A stretch of 37,714 bases of DNA, taken from positions 1 to 37,714 of the forward strand of contig NZ_LQBP01000017.1 of NCBI RefSeq assembly GCF_001507545.1, given 5' to 3'. Each line of letters opens with the position of its first letter. Within the stretch, counting starts at the first letter, position 1. The position numbers and the translations under genes are program-made. The notes under the pieces are model-generated. The model was not told the DNA's origin and did no database searches. It was given only the letters and a program-made list of their open reading frames with translations. Source of the DNA: Ruegeria profundi (lineage in GTDB: Bacteria; Pseudomonadota; Alphaproteobacteria; Rhodobacterales; Rhodobacteraceae). Positions 34,265 to 37,714 of the stretch are shown piece by piece.

Positions 34265-34882
34265 CTATGGCTTAACCGCAGCGCCGATCCCTCTGGCCCA
34301 ATAGTCAAAAGAGCTTTCAACATCTGCCCATGTTGACCACGGTGTCGCGTTCATAAATCTGGCGCCACGCGATCGATCCACGACGATAGCGTTTATCTCA
34401 TCCAACTCTGCGTCCGAAAATGCAGCCTCAATTGTAACTTCACCGACACTAAATGATGTAGCAACCAAGACGCCGGCAGCATTTGGGACAGCGCTCGGAG
34501 CTTTTATGCCTGACAGTGTAAAGGAAATCCGCATAGTGTTCTCGCCGGGTTCGGTGGTGACTTCTTTCCCGGCCGCACGTAACTCGCTCGTTACCTGATC
34601 GCGAAAGTAGTTTTGCATTCGCGCCAGATCACTGTCACTTAACTTTTCAACGCCTGGATCGTCGTACCGTACGCTGACAGGGTCGACGATAAACCGATCA
34701 AATGTTGACAAGTCTGGTGCGTTCGGGCGTACAAAAAGCAGCGCTGGCGCAATACTGTCATCCGCAACCAGCCCCGAAGCGTCGTTGGAAAGTTCATAGT
34801 CCCCGACTTTCTGAGACGTGGAGCCACAAGCGGCCACGATTAACAGCGAAAGAAATAGGGCAGCTTTCGTCAGATTTTTCAT
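34265..34882 (-). CDS. DUF3313-type lipoprotein
   Basis: A 205-residue lipoprotein. The lipobox is LIVAACG (cysteine about residue 20), so it is anchored in a membrane after lipid modification. The body resembles DUF3313: FDRFIVDPVSVRYDDPG, KLSDSDLARMQNYFRDQVTSELRAAG and GENTMRISFTLSGIKAP, with a shortened C-terminal part. The function is unknown. The ATG at 34882 is supported by AAGGA eight bases before it on the same strand, and the frame is open upstream without other support. It sits alone in the accessory region after the IS3 remnant. Confidence 0.85.
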   Translation of the reverse strand: MKNLTKAALFLSLLIVAACGSTSQKVGDYELSNDASGLVADDSIAPALLFVRPNAPDLSTFDRFIVDPVSVRYDDPGVEKLSDSDLARMQNYFRDQVTSELRAAGKEVTTEPGENTMRISFTLSGIKAPSAVPNAAGVLVATSFSVGEVTIEAAFSDAELDEINAIVVDRSRGARFMNATPWSTWADVESSFDYWARGIGAAVKP

Positions 34883-35264
34883 AACATTTTCCTTACATGT
34901 CTTTTGAGGCCTTCGGATGCCAAGCAGACGCCCAGACTTATTATCCACTGTAACCATATTCACAGCGCAGCAATGTTTGATGCCAATATGTCTAAGTTTT
35001 CGACAATGCGCACATAAACTTAGTGAAACTACGATCGTTATCCTGCGAAGGCACATAAGGGTCAAATATTAGTCTCTCGGCAATTGAACAAATAGGAACA
35101 ATCTTTTGGTCCCTGTGACGTACAGATAACTTCTGAAGAAGTGCTTAGGCTATTGATAATTTTATTGAGCCATTATGGCTCAGATGAGCTTGGACAAACC
35201 CGGCAACTCGCGCAATATTCGTCACGTCAATCGATGCGAATTCTGGAAACGCTCGGACAAATAA
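34883..35264. other. Intergenic region, lipoprotein / membrane protein
   Basis: These 382 bases separate the divergent lipoprotein and membrane protein genes. The sequence is AT-rich and probably holds both promoters. A frame at 35141-35494 on the plus strand runs into the membrane protein gene in another phase and is not a gene. Confidence 0.4.
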
Positions 35265-35750
35265 ATGGAAAACCTGCTTTTTTGGCAAGCGATACTGATC
35301 ACTTTGGTGATCCTTGTCCTCGCGGTGGGCTATTTTTTCGTCACGTCATTGTTTGGCCTCAACGACCCCTGGATCGCCTTCGCAGCGGTCACGATCTGGA
35401 GCGCTCTTGGTATGAAGCTGCAACAAGCTCCAGGCGTATTTATCGGTGGCGCGGTTGGTCTCGTGATCTCTTGGTCCATCTCTGCCCTACCTGACCTTTA
35501 TGGGGATCTCGCACTGATTTTCCCGATCACCGCGATCGTCCTGGCGATCGCGTGCAAGATTAAAGAGATGCTGCCGCTCTTCTGCAACTTCGGCCTTTTT
35601 ATCTTCCTAACCATTGGCTCGGCGGATTTCGTTTTTGAGAGTGGTAAGCAACTTACATACCTCGGAGATCTGGCCTTCGGGGCTGTTTGCTTCTGGATCG
35701 TCCCGTCATTGGCCACGCGCCTTAGGTCCGGGGCTGCGACAAATGACTAG
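35265..35750 (+). CDS. Small multi-pass membrane protein
   Basis: A 161-residue protein with about five hydrophobic helices (for example FWQAILITLVILVLAVGYFF, FIGGAVGLVISWSISAL, LALIFPITAIVLAIACKI, LFCNFGLFIFLTIGS). The layout PWIAFAAVTIWSALGM near residue 35 recalls DUF1097 or similar small inner-membrane proteins, but I am not sure of the family. The ATG at 35265 has no clear ribosome binding site. An SDR pseudogene follows after 65 bases on the same strand. The function is unknown. Confidence 0.7.
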   Translation: MENLLFWQAILITLVILVLAVGYFFVTSLFGLNDPWIAFAAVTIWSALGMKLQQAPGVFIGGAVGLVISWSISALPDLYGDLALIFPITAIVLAIACKIKEMLPLFCNFGLFIFLTIGSADFVFESGKQLTYLGDLAFGAVCFWIVPSLATRLRSGAATND

Positions 35751-35815
35751 GACGATCACCGCCCACTCATTCGCGTGGGCCCTTGAGCCGCATTTGTGAC
35801 AGAGGAGTTTTGGAC

Positions 35816-36675
35816 ATGGGACGTTATGACGGCAAGGTAGCATTCATAACCGGGGCGAGCCGGGGGATCAGAAAGGCCATCGCGATGCGGCTGGCCTCGT
35901 AAGGGGCATCTGTTGTGCTGAACTAACCAGTAATGGGAAAAGAGAAACGGCAACCGGACACCTTGCAATCCGCCGTCGCAGATATTCAGGCTATGGGTGG
36001 CAAAGCAGAAGTTGCCTGCGATCTCGCCGACCTTGAGGCACGAAAAGGGCTGATCGAACGAGCAAGCGCTTTTTTTTGGGGCCGATCGACATCCTCGTGA
36101 ACAACGCAGCGTACGGGATCATGAAGCCCCTCACGGCAATTGAACACAACGAGCTAACCTTTATGTTCGAGCTAAACGTGACCGCACCAGTCGACCTCGC
36201 TTGGCAATGCCGGCCTGACATGAAAACGCGTGGCGCAGGGTGGATCCTGAACATCGGCACCGGATCGGCCAGGGTCGACGAACTGCCCGGCCGCGACGGC
36301 ATTCCCAAGGAAGCAAGCTACTCGATGGGAGGGTACGGAACAACCAAGGCGGCTCCGGACCGTGCTACATTGGCGCTAGCCCGCGAGTTGCAGGAATACG
36401 GCATATTCGTGAATTCGATGCGGCCCACTGCCATCGTGCTAACCTCGGGTGCCGACTTTACCCGGATGATTGCAAAGACCAATCCGGACATGCTTGAGCC
36501 GGTCGAAGTGATGGACGAAGGGGCGCTCGAGCTATGTACTGGCAGGCATGTGGGGCGGGTGATCGCAAGTCGTGAAATTATCCATTACGTGGCCGGCAAG
36601 GTTCACAGTCTGGACGGAAAAACTGTACTTGGCGACGCCTTCCTGCTAGGCGACCCAAAGGGAACAACGGACTGA
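35816..36675 (+). pseudogene. Short-chain dehydrogenase/reductase, broken
   Basis: Read in pieces this is a typical SDR of about 285 residues. The start MGRYDGKVAFITGASRGI (cofactor loop) is preceded by AGAGGAG at 35801. In-frame TAA codons stop it after RLAS and again after SVVLN, and a run of eight T at 36070-36077 shifts the frame before GPIDILVNNAAYG. The catalytic YxxxK (YGTTK) and the C-terminal half (199 codons, open from 36076) remain. Two stops and a shift mean that no full protein can be made. A separate start at 36076 could give an N-terminally truncated protein without the cofactor-binding loop, but that is unlikely to work. Confidence 0.88.
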
Positions 36676-36805
36676 TGCCCGCGCCGTGTTTTGCTGGGCT
36701 GTCCTCGCTCAGGTTGGCGCGCGGAATACAAAACCTGGGCGTATACCAGCAGTATCAGCTGGCGCATTCTGACATCTAGATTTCAGGCGAACCACCTTTG
36801 CGCCT

Positions 36806-37135
36806 CTAAGAGAATTTAATGTCGGGTTCTTCGATGATCGGCCACCAGACATGTTTCTCCAGCATCTGGAAATTCGCAGCGTCGGGACCGTATGCCTTTC
36901 TGAATACTTCGATCAATTCTTGATTAGTGTGACACCCACCGCGAACGTACTTGGAAAGTTCGCGGTGAAAACTAGCGTTGAACGCAAGCTGAATTTGAGA
37001 AATTTGGACCTCTTCCGTGGTGCGTACAATCGCCTGTCCGCTGGCCAAGAGATCTAGTTGTCGGCGTACCGTCGTTTGTGGAAGGTTGGTGTAACTTGCA
37101 AGCGCACGTGTGCTCCAACGGCGCCGATGAACCAC
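36806..37135 (-). CDS. Winged-helix (MarR-like) regulator, uncertain 5' end
   Basis: The frame codes for a helix-turn-helix protein: RRRWSTRALASYTNLPQTTVRRQLDLLASGQAIVR, then EVQISQIQLAFNASFHRELSKYVRGG. The best visible start is GTG at 37135 (109 residues). The frame, however, stays open to 37195 and the codons before the GTG (DWFNYTDPFQRVHQAL) read like the real N-terminus of such regulators, yet they contain no ATG, GTG or TTG before a TAG. The 5' end thus appears lost or altered. It may be inactive. Target and ligand are unknown. Confidence 0.6.
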   Translation of the reverse strand: MVHRRRWSTRALASYTNLPQTTVRRQLDLLASGQAIVRTTEEVQISQIQLAFNASFHRELSKYVRGGCHTNQELIEVFRKAYGPDAANFQMLEKHVWWPIIEEPDIKFS

Positions 37136-37198
37136 AAGCGCCTGATGAACGCGTTGAAACGGGTCGGTATAGTTGAACCAGTCAAAAGTTATCTTCTA

Positions 37199-37614
37199 GC
37201 GTTACCATAGACGAAGTTGGTTTCGCTCGTTCGTGGGTTAGTCGATCTCCATTCCGCGAGCGCCTATCCTAATGATAGAGCGAATTAAACATGCGACACT
37301 CGCGCATCTTGACTCTAACTGCTCTAATTGGGTGTTTTTTGCCAGTACGACAGCCTAGTTCGCAACTCGCACATCAGAGACCGCTATCAGCAGTTTCGTA
37401 ATGCTCCGCAGCAAACGGCCGCTTTTTAGCTTTTTTTGTCGAAAACGCCCATTTGAATGACGTGTACCCATGCTTCGTCCGCAATTCAGACATCGGCGCT
37501 AAATTTCTCGCTGCACCACGAATGAACTTCCGCTTTTGTAGCTGCGGCGCGGCTATGAGTTTTGCTGTTGGCATTGCTGCATGAGCAAGCAAGAGCGAAA
37601 GACCACTTCCGGAT
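37199..37614. other. Stretch before the right-hand insertion element
   Basis: No gene is supported here. A minus-strand frame of 101 codons (37374-37679) runs across the element end and has no domain. The motif CTTCCGCTTTTGTAGCTGCGG and neighbouring bases look like non-coding sequence that often flanks such elements in Roseobacters, which is an impression only. Confidence 0.35.
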
Positions 37615-37638
37615 TGGGCTGAGGCTGTGTGGAAACTC
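37615..37638. repeat. Insertion-sequence end, partner of the left-edge copy
   Basis: This stretch is the reverse-complement partner of 77-100 (21 of 24 positions identical, TGTGTGGAAACTC core). It lies just before the transposase start at 37678 and is probably the terminal repeat or subterminal region of that element. Confidence 0.5.
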
Positions 37639-37677
37639 CGATTGTGGTATGCTTTTCGGCAAAGACCGGAGGCGGGC

Positions 37678-37714
37678 ATGTCGGGGTATATTGAGGGGAC
37701 GGATCGGGGGCAGA
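37678..37714 (+). CDS. IS1182-type transposase, first 12 codons only
   Basis: The ATG at 37678 begins MSGYIEGTDRGQ, the usual start of IS1182-like transposases in Rhodobacterales, and then the window ends. GGAG-like AGGCGGGC precedes it. The rest of the element lies outside. The assignment rests on twelve residues, but they are very characteristic, and the inverted terminal-type repeat just upstream supports it. Confidence 0.65.
   Translation, partial: MSGYIEGTDRGQ

Noticed and set aside
37374..37679. Minus-strand frame of 101 codons at the right edge
   Set aside because: It crosses the insertion-element end and has no domain; likely an accident of that sequence.

Overview
The window is a piece of a Rhodobacterales (Roseobacter-group) alphaproteobacterial chromosome. 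The main evidence is the block from about 24.7 to 33.6 kb. It runs tRNA-Thr, a 51-codon lysine/alanine-rich gene, murA, a DUF2948 gene, hisD, a UPF0262 gene, a low-molecular-weight phosphatase, an NTF2-like gene, an acetyltransferase, a nitrilase-family amidase, infA, maf, a short RNase E/G gene, yacG and tRNA-Phe. I know this order from marine Rhodobacteraceae. Starts and stops are tightly coupled (ATGA overlaps), and the base composition is even and GC-rich.

Layout. 1-1.37 kb is a decayed accessory edge: an insertion-sequence-like end, a direct repeat beside a tRNA-Ser-like 3' fragment, and a truncated AraC-type regulator. 1.37-5.1 kb carries an outer-membrane beta-barrel gene, a small exported protein and a large exported arylsulfatase. 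An FNR-type box and a hairpin over the ribosome binding site precede the barrel gene. 5.26-7.44 kb is a divergent LysR regulator / Old Yellow Enzyme pair with dyad operators between them. 7.56-9.1 kb is an ankyrin-repeat protein.

9.4-15.7 kb is a sulfide/persulfide oxidation cluster: a Crp/Fnr regulator, two strong palindromes, a DUF2892 membrane protein, two YeeE/YedE half-transporters, a metallo-beta-lactamase-fold persulfide dioxygenase, a DUF442 domain fused to an SQOR-type sulfide:quinone oxidoreductase, a perfect terminator, and a SulP anion permease. 15.8-19.2 kb holds two convergent exported serine proteases whose stop codons touch: a subtilisin-like one, and a tandem trypsin-PDZ-trypsin-TPR protein. 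19.7-22.25 kb is a CPA1 Na+/H+ antiporter with a C-terminal cyclic-nucleotide-binding-like domain. 22.4-24.5 kb is a methanethiol oxidase (SBP56 family) coupled to a small polytopic membrane protein.

After tRNA-Phe (33.57 kb to the end) the sequence is accessory and decaying: an IS3-family orfA remnant, a DUF3313-type lipoprotein, a small membrane protein, an SDR pseudogene (two stops and a frameshift), a winged-helix regulator with an unclear 5' end, and finally the first 12 codons of an IS1182-type transposase running off the window.

How it fits together (inference). Methanethiol oxidase releases H2S, formaldehyde and H2O2. The SQOR-type enzyme and the persulfide dioxygenase would oxidise the sulfide to sulfite or thiosulfate, and the YeeE and SulP proteins would move sulfur anions. 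The arylsulfatase releases sulfate from organic esters. The 9.4-24.5 kb segment may therefore be a methylated-sulfur and sulfide handling region that also includes envelope proteases and an ion antiporter.
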